Assembly: GCF_024707485.1 (NCBI RefSeq)
Contig: NZ_CP102602.1
Coordinates: 868,001-932,000 of the forward strand
Direction of reading: 5' to 3'
Source: Thermococcus thermotolerans
GTDB lineage: Archaea > Methanobacteriota_B > Thermococci > Thermococcales > Thermococcaceae
Length of the DNA stretch: 64,000 bases
The notes beneath the pieces are model-generated. The model saw nothing but the letters and a program-made list of their open reading frames with translations. It made no database searches and had not been told where the DNA came from. The stretch's first letter is position 1. Each line of letters starts with the position of its first letter. Below are positions 30,010-39,203 of this stretch, one piece after another. Made by a program: the position numbers and the translations under genes.

Positions 30010-30765
30010 TTACCACCTCTTGACCAGGAGCGCCAGTATTTCGACCTCCCTGGTGAGGTTCTCGTCCATCACGACTCCCCAGATAACGTCCTTCTCCGCC
30101 AGTATTTCCTGGAAGTTGGCCAGTATCCCGTGGGCGTCCCTGAGGGGGAACTCCTTCCCGACGAGTATGCCTATAAGCCCCCTATCCCAGATGCCCCAGT
30201 GCCATCCAAAGTCAACCTCCCTTAGGAGGCGGAGGATTCCGACGTTGCCGCCGCGGATTATGTTGAACAGGTCGGCGTAGTCTATGTTGACGAGCATCTG
30301 GGTCTCAAGGTAGTAGTAGAGCCTGGAAAACATGGCGGCGATGTTTTTCGATGCCTCCTGAAACGCCGTTGACAGGGAGACGCTCTCGTCCGCGAAAAAG
30401 TCCCAGAGGGAATCATAGAACACAGTCTCAAAGTCGTCGGCCCAAGGAGGTCTCTTCCCGACGACGAGTTCTTTCCGGGGTGTCAGAACGTATGCGAGCT
30501 TTATCGTGTCCTTGGGGACGCTGTCGATTATTATTTCCCTGAGCTCGTGGTTTATGTCCTTATCATCGAAGACCAGCCAGAGGAATGTGTTTTCCGGTAT
30601 CCTTGAAAAGAAGCTCCTAAGGCGCTCCTCATACTCATTCGAACGGGGGAGGAGATAATAGGCAGGGTTTACCGTTACCTTGACCGCACCGTCGGCCGTT
30701 ATGCTGTTAACTATCCGTGCCCCCGTGTTCCCTATTCCAACAAAAAGGTGGGTAAAAGACACCAT
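30010..30765 (-). CDS. Divergent FtsZ/tubulin-superfamily protein lacking the GTP-binding glycine loop
   Basis: 251 residues. The C-terminal half follows FtsZ closely: VNIDYADLFNIIRGGNVGI (residues 159-177) against the FtsZ pattern VNxDFADV..VMxxGG.A.IGIG, then GLIGILVG (196-203) and KDVIWGVVMDENL (225-237) against DIKWGARIDEEM. The N-terminus keeps the first nucleotide loop (FVGIGNTGARIVN). The tubulin signature GGGTGTG is absent, however: FLWLVFDDKDINHE stands in its place, and the GTPase domain is shortened. A normal FtsZ is about 370 residues. It probably does not hydrolyse GTP and may bind or cap other filaments. It lies 9 nt downstream of hps-phi. Confidence 0.75.
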   Translation of the reverse strand: MVSFTHLFVGIGNTGARIVNSITADGAVKVTVNPAYYLLPRSNEYEERLRSFFSRIPENTFLWLVFDDKDINHELREIIIDSVPKDTIKLAYVLTPRKELVVGKRPPWADDFETVFYDSLWDFFADESVSLSTAFQEASKNIAAMFSRLYYYLETQMLVNIDYADLFNIIRGGNVGILRLLREVDFGWHWGIWDRGLIGILVGKEFPLRDAHGILANFQEILAEKDVIWGVVMDENLTREVEILALLVKRW

Positions 30766-30774
30766 GGCGACCCC

Positions 30775-31995
30775 TTACTCTAGGGTCGCGTGCTTCCGCT
30801 TCATATCCTTTTCGGTCTTCTGGAAGGTGGCCATCAAGAGTGCTATGATGCCGTCCAGGAATATCATCGTGGAGTCCTCAAAGAGCGTTCCCATCGGCGC
30901 TATCCACTTGTATTTGGTTAGCATTTGTCTGGCTATGTAGTCCGTGGGTATGTCAGTCTTGGCCCTCCCGGGTATCTCAACGACGACATCGGCGAGCTTT
31001 CCAAGGGTTGAGCTGGCATAGGAGGTTATCGCAACGACTTTGCCACCCTGTTTCCGGGCTATTTCCGCCGCATCAACGATGCTGTTGGTCTCACCGGAAC
31101 CGCTGATGGCTATGAGTAAATCACCAGGCTCAAAGGCCGGCGTTATCGTCTCGCCGACGACGTAGACGTTAAAGTCAAGGTGCATGAGGCGCATCGCAAA
31201 CGCTTTGCCGACGAGGCCGCTCCTTCCGGCACCGTAGATGAATATCTTGTTCGCTCCGATCATGGCATCGACGAAGCCGCGAACCTGCTCTATCTTGAGC
31301 TTCTCCGCGACACTGCCTATGTGGTCGACTATGTCGACCATGGCCTTCCTTATCGTCATCATGTACTCTCCCCAGAAGAGGTCTATTATCTTCCGGGTGA
31401 CTTCTTCGGGGTCATCAGCCTTGGTTATGGCACCGCCGACTATGATAATTGTGGCGCCCAGCTCGATGACCTTCGGAATTGTCTCAAGGTTCAGTCCGCC
31501 AGCGACGGCAACGGGAACGCTGACGGCTTTGACGACCTTTTCGAGATCTTCCAATGGACTCTTACCCTGAACCTGTTCGTCTATGCCCGTGTGGACGAGG
31601 ATGTAGTGAACGCCCATCTTTTCAAGCTCTTTGGCCCTTTTGACCTTGTCCTTAACGCCGATTAGATCAACCATGACCCTGATTCCATAGCGCCGTGCAA
31701 CCTCAACGGCGTCCTTTATCGTCTTGTCATCGGCAACACCGAGGATAGAAACGACATCGGCGCCGTGTCTTGCCGCCATTTCGACCTCCAGAGCTCCGGT
31801 GTCCATGGTTTTAAGGTCGGCAACGATCTTCCTGTCCGGGAAGCGCCTTTTGAGAAGTTCAACCGCGCGCATGCCCTCCTTCTTGATGAGCGGTGTTCCA
31901 ACCTCCAGCCAGTGAGCGCCGCCACGGGCGGCCTTCTCAGCAATAGAAATGGCCCCTTCAATGTCAGTCAAGTCAAGAGCGACCTGAAGTATCAT
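30775..31995 (-). CDS. hps-phi: Fused hexulose-6-phosphate synthase / 6-phospho-3-hexuloisomerase
   Basis: 406 residues. Residues 1-210 are an OMP-decarboxylase-like barrel (VADLKTMDTGALE, VHTGIDEQ, AGGLNLETIP) for HPS. Residues from about 220 are a SIS domain (IYGAGRSGLVGKAFAMRL, AISGSGETNSIVD) for PHI. Run in reverse, the fusion turns fructose-6-P into ribulose-5-P plus formaldehyde, which supplies pentoses in archaea without an oxidative pentose-phosphate pathway. It is first in a six-gene operon. A TATA-like TTTAAAAAG lies upstream near 32040. Confidence 0.95.
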   Translation of the reverse strand: MILQVALDLTDIEGAISIAEKAARGGAHWLEVGTPLIKKEGMRAVELLKRRFPDRKIVADLKTMDTGALEVEMAARHGADVVSILGVADDKTIKDAVEVARRYGIRVMVDLIGVKDKVKRAKELEKMGVHYILVHTGIDEQVQGKSPLEDLEKVVKAVSVPVAVAGGLNLETIPKVIELGATIIIVGGAITKADDPEEVTRKIIDLFWGEYMMTIRKAMVDIVDHIGSVAEKLKIEQVRGFVDAMIGANKIFIYGAGRSGLVGKAFAMRLMHLDFNVYVVGETITPAFEPGDLLIAISGSGETNSIVDAAEIARKQGGKVVAITSYASSTLGKLADVVVEIPGRAKTDIPTDYIARQMLTKYKWIAPMGTLFEDSTMIFLDGIIALLMATFQKTEKDMKRKHATLE

Positions 31996-32134
31996 CCCCT
32001 CGCCTCCAAGGAGTTTTCGTTTTAATCTTATGGGGCTACTTTTTAAACTTTGGCGTCAAAATTTAACAAAATCATGTCAAGCATTTCCACCAAGGTTTAA
32101 AAAGTGAAGGGGCAATTCCCGATGGGTGGAATCA

Positions 32135-32860
32135 ATGGTAACGTTCATTCCCTTCGGCGAGAGACCCAACAGGGACGGCGTTCTCTACGTTCTGCAACTT
32201 CTCAAGAGGAACAAGCTTCTTGAAGACTATATGATAGTCGAGTCCAGTCGGGTTGAGCTCCTCTCCGAGCGAATACCCCTGGACAGCGCCTACATAGTTG
32301 GGGAACACCTTGCGACTTATGGGATAATCGAAAAGCTCCGGCCGGCCTCCCTGCTGAGCGTCGATGCCCATACAGATTTGATGCACGACTACCTCGACCA
32401 CGGCTCGTGGCTGGCTTACGCTCTGGAGGAGCGCAGGATAAATCGGGCCGCAGTTCTCGCACCAGTTCTCATGATACCGACCACCGAAAGAACCCAGCTC
32501 TGGACAAGGAGGGTTAAGATATTCCCCGCCCTGCTGAGAAGCAGGAAAGTCAGGGGAAAATGGAGGGCCTACCCCAACCTCCAGACCAGCCCCCTCGATG
32601 AGGTAATCGCGGAGGCGAAGAAGTATCTGGGAGAGGAGATATACCTGACCGTGGACCTTGACGTTCTCCGCCCCGAGTACAGGATAGCCCGCTTCCAGCA
32701 CGGTGAACTTACACTAGACGAGCTCCTTGAGATTCTTGAGGCTATAAAGAAGAACTTCCGGATAATATCCTTTGACATAGCCGAGGTTTCAGACAAGATC
32801 CGCCGCTCACGGCTGGGCAAAAAGGCCTTTGTCGAGGTGTTTCAGCTCCTGACGGGGTGA
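32135..32860 (+). CDS. Arginase/ureohydrolase-fold protein
   Basis: 241 residues from ATG 32135, behind GGGTGG; GTG 32126 is an alternative. The metal motifs SVDAHTDLMHDY and TVDLDVLRPEY match the DAHxD and DxDxxxP motifs of ureohydrolases, and SFDIAEVSD stands near the usual final motif. The early GGDH motif is weak (GEHLATYG). It may be an agmatinase-like or formimidoylglutamase-like hydrolase, or a diverged member with another substrate. It is divergent from hps-phi and starts a short operon. Confidence 0.8.
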   Translation: MVTFIPFGERPNRDGVLYVLQLLKRNKLLEDYMIVESSRVELLSERIPLDSAYIVGEHLATYGIIEKLRPASLLSVDAHTDLMHDYLDHGSWLAYALEERRINRAAVLAPVLMIPTTERTQLWTRRVKIFPALLRSRKVRGKWRAYPNLQTSPLDEVIAEAKKYLGEEIYLTVDLDVLRPEYRIARFQHGELTLDELLEILEAIKKNFRIISFDIAEVSDKIRRSRLGKKAFVEVFQLLTG

Positions 32861-32864
32861 TTCG

Positions 32865-33194
32865 ATGGCGCTCAAGGGCCCAACTGAGGAGGAGATGAGA
32901 ACCGTCCTCATGCCACTCATGCTCTCCGGGGCAAAGATGCTTGACAAACACTGCCCCAAATGTGGCTCACCTCTCTTCGAGAAGGACGGCAGGGTTTTCT
33001 GTCCGATATGCGAGCACAGGAAGAAACAGAGACAGGCTGAGATGAAGGGTGTTGAGGAGCGACTCCTGGAGAAGCTGAACGAACTGGCAAACTCCCTTCC
33101 GGATGAGATAGACGAGCTTGAGAAACACTTAAGGGCAATGGAGAAGATAATAGAACTGTTGGAAAGATACCGGAAACTGGAGGGAGGAGGATGA
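32865..33194 (+). CDS. Zinc-ribbon protein of the Sjogren's/scleroderma autoantigen 1 family
   Basis: 109 residues. A four-Cys zinc ribbon (CPKCGSPLFEKDGRVFCPIC) is preceded by a helical segment (MRTVLMPLMLSGAKMLDK) and followed by a long coiled helix. This matches the archaeal UPF0148/COG1645 family. The role is unknown; a nucleic acid or protein adaptor is possible. It lies 4 nt after the ureohydrolase and overlaps the next gene by 4 nt (ATGA). Confidence 0.87.
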   Translation: MALKGPTEEEMRTVLMPLMLSGAKMLDKHCPKCGSPLFEKDGRVFCPICEHRKKQRQAEMKGVEERLLEKLNELANSLPDEIDELEKHLRAMEKIIELLERYRKLEGGG

Positions 33195-33403
33195 AGAACG
33201 TCAGAGTTTTTAAGGCTCTGGAGGATGGTCCCAAGACCATCGAAGAGATAGTTGAAATCACTGGGCTTCCTGCGATGGAGGTGCGGCGCTACCTTCTCCG
33301 TTTCGTCGAGCAGGGCAAGGTTGAGAGCTACCAGAAGGAAGGGAAGCTTTTCTGGAAGATCAAAGAAGTCAGCGAGGCCGAGGAAGAGTTCAAGTACGTC
33401 TGA
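33191..33403 (+). CDS. Small winged-helix DNA-binding protein
   Basis: 70 residues forming one winged helix: KTIEEIVEITGLPAMEVRRYLLRFVEQGKVESYQKEGKLFWKI (residues 16-58; only the outline matters). The helix-turn-helix is followed by a beta wing. A lone domain of this size could act as a transcription factor or as a subunit. ATGA overlap with the zinc-ribbon gene couples them. Confidence 0.8.
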   Translation: MKNVRVFKALEDGPKTIEEIVEITGLPAMEVRRYLLRFVEQGKVESYQKEGKLFWKIKEVSEAEEEFKYV

Positions 33404-33468
33404 ATCCTTTCTTTTCTCCACGCATCAAAGAAACACCGAACTATTAAACGAAAGGAAAGAAAAGGACA

Positions 33469-34263
33469 TCAGGCCTTCTTGGCCTCCTCCCAGTACTCGT
33501 TGAACTTGCCCTCGAAGAGTGCCTTAACGCGGAAGTCCTTGATCCATATCTGGGTCTCATAGTTGAAGTAGCGGGCCGCCATATCCTCAAGGGCGAAGAA
33601 GACCTCATCGTCGCAGATGAGCATCGGAAGCTCAAGCTTGTCTATGACCTTGAGCTCAAGCTTGCCGGCCTTGTAGTAGTCAAGTATCTTGGAAGTACTG
33701 AGCCTGTGGTAGACGTTCTCGGTGACTATTATCTTGGCCTTGGCGCCGTTGTCGATGGCCTTTATGATGTCGCTTTCGAGGTTTATGGCGATGTAGCCGT
33801 CGTCGGCGAGGAGAATCTGCTCCTTGACCTCCTCAAACATCTCCTTGGTCTTGAGGGTGGCGTTCCTGATTCCCCTGACCACCCAGACCTTCTCGACACC
33901 GTACTTCGGAATCTCGGTCTCTATTAGCGGGCTCATGAGCTCAAGGAGCTCCTCTTTGGCCTTCTTCTTGGCCTCAAGCTCCTCAGCGACGCGCTCCTGC
34001 CACTCTTCGATGAACTTCTCAAGGATGTTCTGCGGGTGAACCGGCCTGTACTTGTTGACCTTACCCGGCTGGCTGATGGCGAAGCCTTTCTTCTCAAGGC
34101 TCCTGAGGACGTCGTAGGTTCTCGGCGCGGGAACTTCGGAAACGCTTGCCAGCTCTGCCGGGGTGAGGACACCAAACCCGACCAGTGCCACGTACGCCCT
34201 TGCTTCGTAGAGGTTCAACTCAAAGTGCTCCTGAAGGAGCTCAACCATTCTGTCCTTAACCAT
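33469..34263 (-). CDS. trmBL2: TrmB-family chromatin regulator TrmBL2
   Basis: 264 residues from ATG 34263, behind GGTGGTGG. The N-terminal winged helix (LNLYEARAYVALVGFGVLTPAELA, PAPRTYDVLRSLEKKGFA) is followed by a coiled linker and an effector-like domain with no clear sugar site. Length and sequence match T. kodakarensis TrmBL2, an abundant protein that coats DNA as thick filaments and represses genes. It sits directly after reverse gyrase in orientation, as I recall for that species. A TATA-like TTTATATG lies near 34310. Confidence 0.92.
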   Translation of the reverse strand: MVKDRMVELLQEHFELNLYEARAYVALVGFGVLTPAELASVSEVPAPRTYDVLRSLEKKGFAISQPGKVNKYRPVHPQNILEKFIEEWQERVAEELEAKKKAKEELLELMSPLIETEIPKYGVEKVWVVRGIRNATLKTKEMFEEVKEQILLADDGYIAINLESDIIKAIDNGAKAKIIVTENVYHRLSTSKILDYYKAGKLELKVIDKLELPMLICDDEVFFALEDMAARYFNYETQIWIKDFRVKALFEGKFNEYWEEAKKA

Positions 34264-34628
34264 TCTTACCACCACCAGATTTTCTATTTTTTGTTTGGAG
34301 TTTATCCCATATAAATTTTTTCCACAGATTGTTAGTGTCTCTGGTTATGTTCTAAAGATTACTTAAAGATGACTTTGCTGGATATTATTGCCGTTGCATG
34401 GGTATACAAAGGCATTACTACTTAATAAATTTTAAAATTTTTGGTTTTACTGGGAAGCAAAATTTATAGGGCGCATTAAGGCCCCACACAGAAAGCAAAT
34501 AATAGATAAATGGAACTGATTGTAATATTGCTGGTAAATTTTCACAAATTTAAGTATTTCTCAGTCTCACAAATCGACATAATTTAAAGTCAGCACCCAG
34601 CCGGGGAAAATGGTATGAAAAGTGAACC
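34264..34628. other. AT-rich intergenic region between reverse gyrase and trmBL2
   Basis: About 365 bp with no open frame of note. It is markedly more AT-rich than its surroundings (runs such as AATTTTAAAATTTTTGG near 34428). It must hold the trmBL2 promoter at its left end. TATA-like words also occur on the plus strand near 34460 (AATTTATAGG) with no gene downstream in that direction. No hairpin terminator was found. Confidence 0.5.
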
Positions 34629-37600
34629 TCAAGCAAGGTACTTCCGTATCTCCTCGTGGAGATTCCTGAGAACATCCTGATAGTCAATCTTGTTCTCCTC
34701 AATCCTGTCCATCATCTCCTCAAGCTCCCTTGTCTTCTCTTCACTGACCAGTTCTTTATACTTACTTATGAGATAGTGGTAGACCTTGATGCCCTGTTCC
34801 GTCGGGACGAGCTTCTTCCTTCCGCGGGTCTCAATGACGTAGTAGCGCCTTATCAGGGTTTCAACTATCTTTGCGTATGTTGAAGGCCTTCCTATCTTGC
34901 GCTCCTTCATCAGGGCGATTATGTCTCCCTGGGTGTAGAGGGAAACCTTCGGCGCCTTCCACTTCTTGGCCTCCACGACCTTCAGCTTTGCCCCCTTCTC
35001 AAGCCTTGGGAGCTGTCTGAACGGTGGAGAGCGAAGCCTTGTCCAGCCGTCCTCGATTACTTCAACGTAGCCCTCTATCTCTGCCTTTCCAACGCCCACA
35101 TTAATAACTGCTTTCTCATGGAGTATCTTGGCGGCCTTCATCTGGCTAGTCATGAAGCGCCTGAATATCATGTCGTAGAGCCTGTAGTGGTTCCGGGTGA
35201 GGTTTTTGGGGAGCTGAATTATGCCATCGCGGACGAGCTGCATCAGCCTGCCTGTGTCTATCGGCCTGGTCGGCCTTATGGCTTCATGCGTTCCCTCCTC
35301 GCCCCAGGGGCGCGGTTTGAAGTACTCCTCTCCGACCTCCTGGGTTATGTATTCCTTAGCTATCTCTATTCCTGTGTTGCTGACGTGCGTTGAGTCAGTG
35401 CGGTGATAAGAGATTAGACCCATTTCAAACAGGTCCTGGGCGATGCGCATCGTTTCCGGTGCTGACAGCTTGAGGAAGGTTGAAGCGTCCTTCAGCATGG
35501 CGTCGGTCGTGTAAGGCGGCATCGGATTAAGCTCGCGTTCTTCAAGCTGGACGTCCTCGACGGTGACGTATTCGGGAGGTTCAACGTTTTTACCGTCCTT
35601 TCCGAGTTCCACCGTGATCTGGAGGTCGTTCTCAAGCCTCAGACCCATGAAGTAGGTCTCGCTCTCGGTGAACTCCTTGTAACGCTCAATCACCCAGCCC
35701 AGAACCGGCGTCTGAACCCTTCCGGCGGAGAGGTTGCGGTTCTCAAAGACGCGCTGGAGTTCCTGGCTCAGCTCAAAGCCTATCCACCTGTCCTCTATGC
35801 GCCTGACGAGCTGAGCGTTGACGCGGCCCTCGTTGACGTCCCTCGCTTCCTCAATGGCACGCATTATGGCCGGTCTCGTCACCTCGTGGAACTCTATGCG
35901 TTTTATGTTTGGCGTGTACGGGCTGAGCACGTTCCTTATGTCCCAGGCTATCTTCTCACCCTCCGTATCGGGATCGGTCGCTATGAGTATCTCGTCAACC
36001 TCTTGGGCTATCTCGCGCATCGCCTTGACGTTCTGGAGTGCGTCACGGACGTTGGTCGAGCCGCAGCGCGGGCAGACGCCTTTCTCTTCCCAGTCAACGA
36101 ACTGATGACCGCAGTCGCGACAGCGCTTTATGGTGTCGTACACCGGGATGAAACTCAGCATGCCGTCTTTTTCATCAACAAGAACACCGTGGTAGCCCTC
36201 GTTGGTAACAAGGTCGAACATGTGCCCGCCGCTCGCTAGAATGGTCAGCATCATGTTTCCTATGCTCACCTCGTAGGCGACCAGGTCACCTATTCTGGTC
36301 TTGCTCGGCTGGCCGAAGAAGCTGGCTATTGTGCGCGCCTTGTTAGGGCTCTCCACTATCATGAGGGCGGATTTAACGAGGTCCTTGACCTTGGCGCTTA
36401 TCTTGCCCTCCATAACGAGGCGAACCTTCTCTCTGTCCTCGTCTATCTGCCTCAGAACCTCGTCGATGTCGAGCTCCTCGAAGGGCACCATCTTGAACTC
36501 GGTGAAGCGCCAGCGCATCTGCCTCAACAAGCCGTTGAAGACCTTCTCGTTGTCAACTATGAGCACGCTCAGTCCCTTGGTGATTCCGCCGGCGAACAGC
36601 CTGCTCGTCCTCCCCGTGGCCTGGATGTACGTCCTGACGTCCGGGATCTCGATGTACCACCTGCCTCCTTCTTCCTTCAGGCTGATGAACGGATCCTCCG
36701 CGAGTCTCCTGAGAACCTCCTCGTCCCGGAGAACCCGCCTCAGGAACTCAACCAGCTCACGGAAAACACCAAGGACGTGGTTGTGGAAGCCGTTCTCTAT
36801 TGGCAGTCCCTCAGCCAGGGCCTCCTCAATCTTGAGGAGCTCAAACTGCGGTATATTTCGTATAAGCCTCCTGAGCCTCGCGTGCATCTTTTCAGCCTGC
36901 TTCCTGTCCTCATCGCTCAGGAACTCCATTATCTCACTGAGCAGGCCGAGGGCACGGTAGATGGTCGGCCTCTCAAGGTCTATTGAAAAGCGGAACTTGG
37001 GAACGCCGGTAAAGACCGCGTAGCGGATTAGGTGCGGTAGATCAAGCCCCCTGACTAGTGAGCCATAGTAGGTTGCCGAGCCTATGAGGTAGTCGGCCTC
37101 GCCGTTTTCGAACTTCTCGATGGACTTCCTGTTCTTCGAGCTGACGAGCTCTATCTTGAAGCCCCTCTCACGGAGGTAATTGGCCAGCTCCTCGGCGTAG
37201 CCCAAACCCTGGTCAATAGGCGTGAAGATTATGCCGCCCTTTCCAAGCCTCCCAAGGAGCTCCTCGACGTGCTCCTTTATGTCCTTGCTCGGCTTTAAAT
37301 AGCTGTCAACGACGTTCCTGAGGGCGCTCCTTCCGCTCCCAACCTCGAAGCCGAGCAGCTCGCGGTAGAGCTTTATCCTGTCGCCCCGGGCTGAACCTGT
37401 GGCTGAGGCGATTATCATTATCCCGACGCTGTTTTTGGCCTTGAACTCCTCGATTTCGCGCTGGAGCTCCGCTATCTGAGCGTTCAGCTCCTTAAGCCTC
37501 TCCTCCCTGTCCTGGGCGCGGCCGTTCAGGTACTTCGACATCTGCTTTTTCAGACGGATTATCTCCCACGCCTTCTCCATTATCTCCTCGTTAAATCCGA

Positions 37601-38294
37601 GGAGGAGAAGGGAGCGGTCTATGTTCTTGCTGGCCTTGAGGAACGCATCAACATCATCGACGAAGATAAAGTCAAAACGCCTGCCCTTCAGTACCTCATC
37701 AAACTTCCTGGCAAGCCACTGGGCGCTGGTAACCAGGATATCGTAGTCCTCATTTTGAATCTTGGCCAGCATCTCCTCCCTTTCCTTCTTCCGGAGATTA
37801 CCGTGGTAGTAGGCGAGGTTTATCTCAACGCCGGCCCTCTCGGCTATCGCCTGGAGCTTTCTGACGGTCTGAATCACCAGCGGGGTTGTGGGCACGACTA
37901 TGTAACTCTTCTTCTCCCTCGTGGCGTGCCACACGGCCATAAAGGCCCCGAAGGTGCTCTTGCCCATTCCGGTCGGAGCTATGATCGAGAAGCTCCTTCC
38001 CTTAAGGAGTCTCTTGACCCACGTTCTCTGGGCACTCCAGAAGGTGAAGCCGGTGGCCCTCTCAAAGAAGGCTTCAACTTCTCTAACTCCCTTTTCGAGG
38101 CCGTATATTCTCTCCCACTCCTTGAGGGTACCCCTAAGCTGGAGGGCGTTTCTAACCGCTGTGACGAGGTCAAAATAAGAGTCAGCGTGAGCGGTTTCAT
38201 CAAGGCACTCACTGCACGGGTTTTTGACGTACAGCCTTTCATCGGAGATTTTACCAAGGCAGTTCGGGCACATCTCGCGGTATATCGCCTTCAT
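34629..38294 (-). CDS. rgy: Reverse gyrase
   Basis: 1221 residues; introduces positive supercoils using ATP, the hallmark of hyperthermophiles. The N-terminal zinc finger is [12 protein letters not shown]. The helicase-like half has Walker [11 protein letters not shown] and the DEAD-box equivalent VDDVDAF. The Toprim domain is [14 protein letters not shown] with DPDTEGEK, and a second zinc finger ([14 protein letters not shown]) lies inside it. The catalytic Tyr is in [11 protein letters not shown]. Full length without an intein, unlike some Thermococcales homologues. It stands alone with its own upstream region. Confidence 0.98.
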   Translation of the reverse strand: MKAIYREMCPNCLGKISDERLYVKNPCSECLDETAHADSYFDLVTAVRNALQLRGTLKEWERIYGLEKGVREVEAFFERATGFTFWSAQRTWVKRLLKGRSFSIIAPTGMGKSTFGAFMAVWHATREKKSYIVVPTTPLVIQTVRKLQAIAERAGVEINLAYYHGNLRKKEREEMLAKIQNEDYDILVTSAQWLARKFDEVLKGRRFDFIFVDDVDAFLKASKNIDRSLLLLGFNEEIMEKAWEIIRLKKQMSKYLNGRAQDREERLKELNAQIAELQREIEEFKAKNSVGIMIIASATGSARGDRIKLYRELLGFEVGSGRSALRNVVDSYLKPSKDIKEHVEELLGRLGKGGIIFTPIDQGLGYAEELANYLRERGFKIELVSSKNRKSIEKFENGEADYLIGSATYYGSLVRGLDLPHLIRYAVFTGVPKFRFSIDLERPTIYRALGLLSEIMEFLSDEDRKQAEKMHARLRRLIRNIPQFELLKIEEALAEGLPIENGFHNHVLGVFRELVEFLRRVLRDEEVLRRLAEDPFISLKEEGGRWYIEIPDVRTYIQATGRTSRLFAGGITKGLSVLIVDNEKVFNGLLRQMRWRFTEFKMVPFEELDIDEVLRQIDEDREKVRLVMEGKISAKVKDLVKSALMIVESPNKARTIASFFGQPSKTRIGDLVAYEVSIGNMMLTILASGGHMFDLVTNEGYHGVLVDEKDGMLSFIPVYDTIKRCRDCGHQFVDWEEKGVCPRCGSTNVRDALQNVKAMREIAQEVDEILIATDPDTEGEKIAWDIRNVLSPYTPNIKRIEFHEVTRPAIMRAIEEARDVNEGRVNAQLVRRIEDRWIGFELSQELQRVFENRNLSAGRVQTPVLGWVIERYKEFTESETYFMGLRLENDLQITVELGKDGKNVEPPEYVTVEDVQLEERELNPMPPYTTDAMLKDASTFLKLSAPETMRIAQDLFEMGLISYHRTDSTHVSNTGIEIAKEYITQEVGEEYFKPRPWGEEGTHEAIRPTRPIDTGRLMQLVRDGIIQLPKNLTRNHYRLYDMIFRRFMTSQMKAAKILHEKAVINVGVGKAEIEGYVEVIEDGWTRLRSPPFRQLPRLEKGAKLKVVEAKKWKAPKVSLYTQGDIIALMKERKIGRPSTYAKIVETLIRRYYVIETRGRKKLVPTEQGIKVYHYLISKYKELVSEEKTRELEEMMDRIEENKIDYQDVLRNLHEEIRKYLA

Positions 38295-38333
38295 TTTCTC
38301 ACCCTCTAAGTTCCTATTTGGTGTTAGGGGGAT

Positions 38334-38876
38334 TTATAAGGGTTTTTGGATTGCCGCCTCAAGCTCCCTGAGCTCGTCCTCAAGCTTCGCCGAAAGCTCG
38401 TAGTCGCTGAAGACGTGCCTGTATTCCGCAAGGGTTTCTTCGAGGACGTGAATGGCTTCTATTTTACCGGTCATCCTGACGAGCTTCAAAGCTCGCCTGA
38501 AGAGTCTGGCAACCTCGCTCCCGCTCTCGTCCGTACTGAGGGCAAAACGAAGCTCCTTAAGGGTAACGTCGAGCGCCAGCTCCGGAACCTCGGCCAAGAA
38601 CTCCATGGCGACTGCCTCAGGAAAGAGCCCTGCATGTTTATCGAAGCTCTCGAAGTAGAAGCCGGCCTCATGAGCCTTCATGACCGCTGCCACGTGCTTG
38701 CAGTCTCCTCCAAGTGGGCAGGTACAGCGGTTCTCGCCCGTCGAGAGGTCGAGCTCCACGTAGTAGGGGTAAGTGCCCAGAACCTTGGAGAAGAGTTTGC
38801 CCCCATGTTTGACTACCCAGAGGACCTTTCCAGCCTTGTAATAGCGCTCCCCCTTCCTGAGGGTTTTTTCGTCCAT
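38334..38876 (-). CDS. SWIM zinc-finger protein
   Basis: 180 residues from ATG 38876. The SWIM motif CTCPLGGDCKHVAAVM (CxC...CxH) is near residue 60, after a beta region (YYVELDLSTGENR). The remainder is helical. SWIM domains bind DNA or protein. Family members of this simple form have no defined role. It is divergent from the small gene at 38970. Confidence 0.85.
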   Translation of the reverse strand: MDEKTLRKGERYYKAGKVLWVVKHGGKLFSKVLGTYPYYVELDLSTGENRCTCPLGGDCKHVAAVMKAHEAGFYFESFDKHAGLFPEAVAMEFLAEVPELALDVTLKELRFALSTDESGSEVARLFRRALKLVRMTGKIEAIHVLEETLAEYRHVFSDYELSAKLEDELRELEAAIQKPL

Positions 38877-38969
38877 GGCACTCACTTTAGGGGCTTCGCC
38901 CAGGTTTGCTTTAAGCCTTTCGACCGCAACCGTTTTATCTCCCTGTGAGTACTATATCCGGTGGTGACC

Positions 38970-39203
38970 ATGGATGTTTTTGAGCTGGCCAGGCGCTATC
39001 ACGATGAGCTCGGCATAAAGGAGCCGAGCATGGCTACCATGGCGGCCGAATTTTTCGACGACCTCGGCCTCAAAGTGGCCGAATTCCTTCAAAGCGAGGG
39101 CTACGCGATACTGAATACAAAGTTCATAGACTACGACAAGAGCCTCGTGCTTGATGTAACAAAGGGAGAGAAGAGGTTCGAGGTAACGCTCCGGAAGAGC
39201 TAA
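38970..39203 (+). CDS. Small protein, 77 residues, unknown
   Basis: 77 residues from ATG 38970 (GGTGGTGACC before it). The sequence is DVFELARRYHDELGI, then MAAEFFDDLGLKVAEFL and a beta hairpin (YAILNTKFIDYDKSLVLDV). No family was recognised. Mixed alpha-beta composition and a good ribosome site argue for a real gene. It overlaps the DUF4139 gene tail to tail by 4 nt. Confidence 0.7.
   Translation: MDVFELARRYHDELGIKEPSMATMAAEFFDDLGLKVAEFLQSEGYAILNTKFIDYDKSLVLDVTKGEKRFEVTLRKS

Noticed and set aside
34629-38294. Intein in reverse gyrase
   Set aside because: The 1221-residue frame is continuous through all motifs at standard length; no Hint or endonuclease motifs seen.
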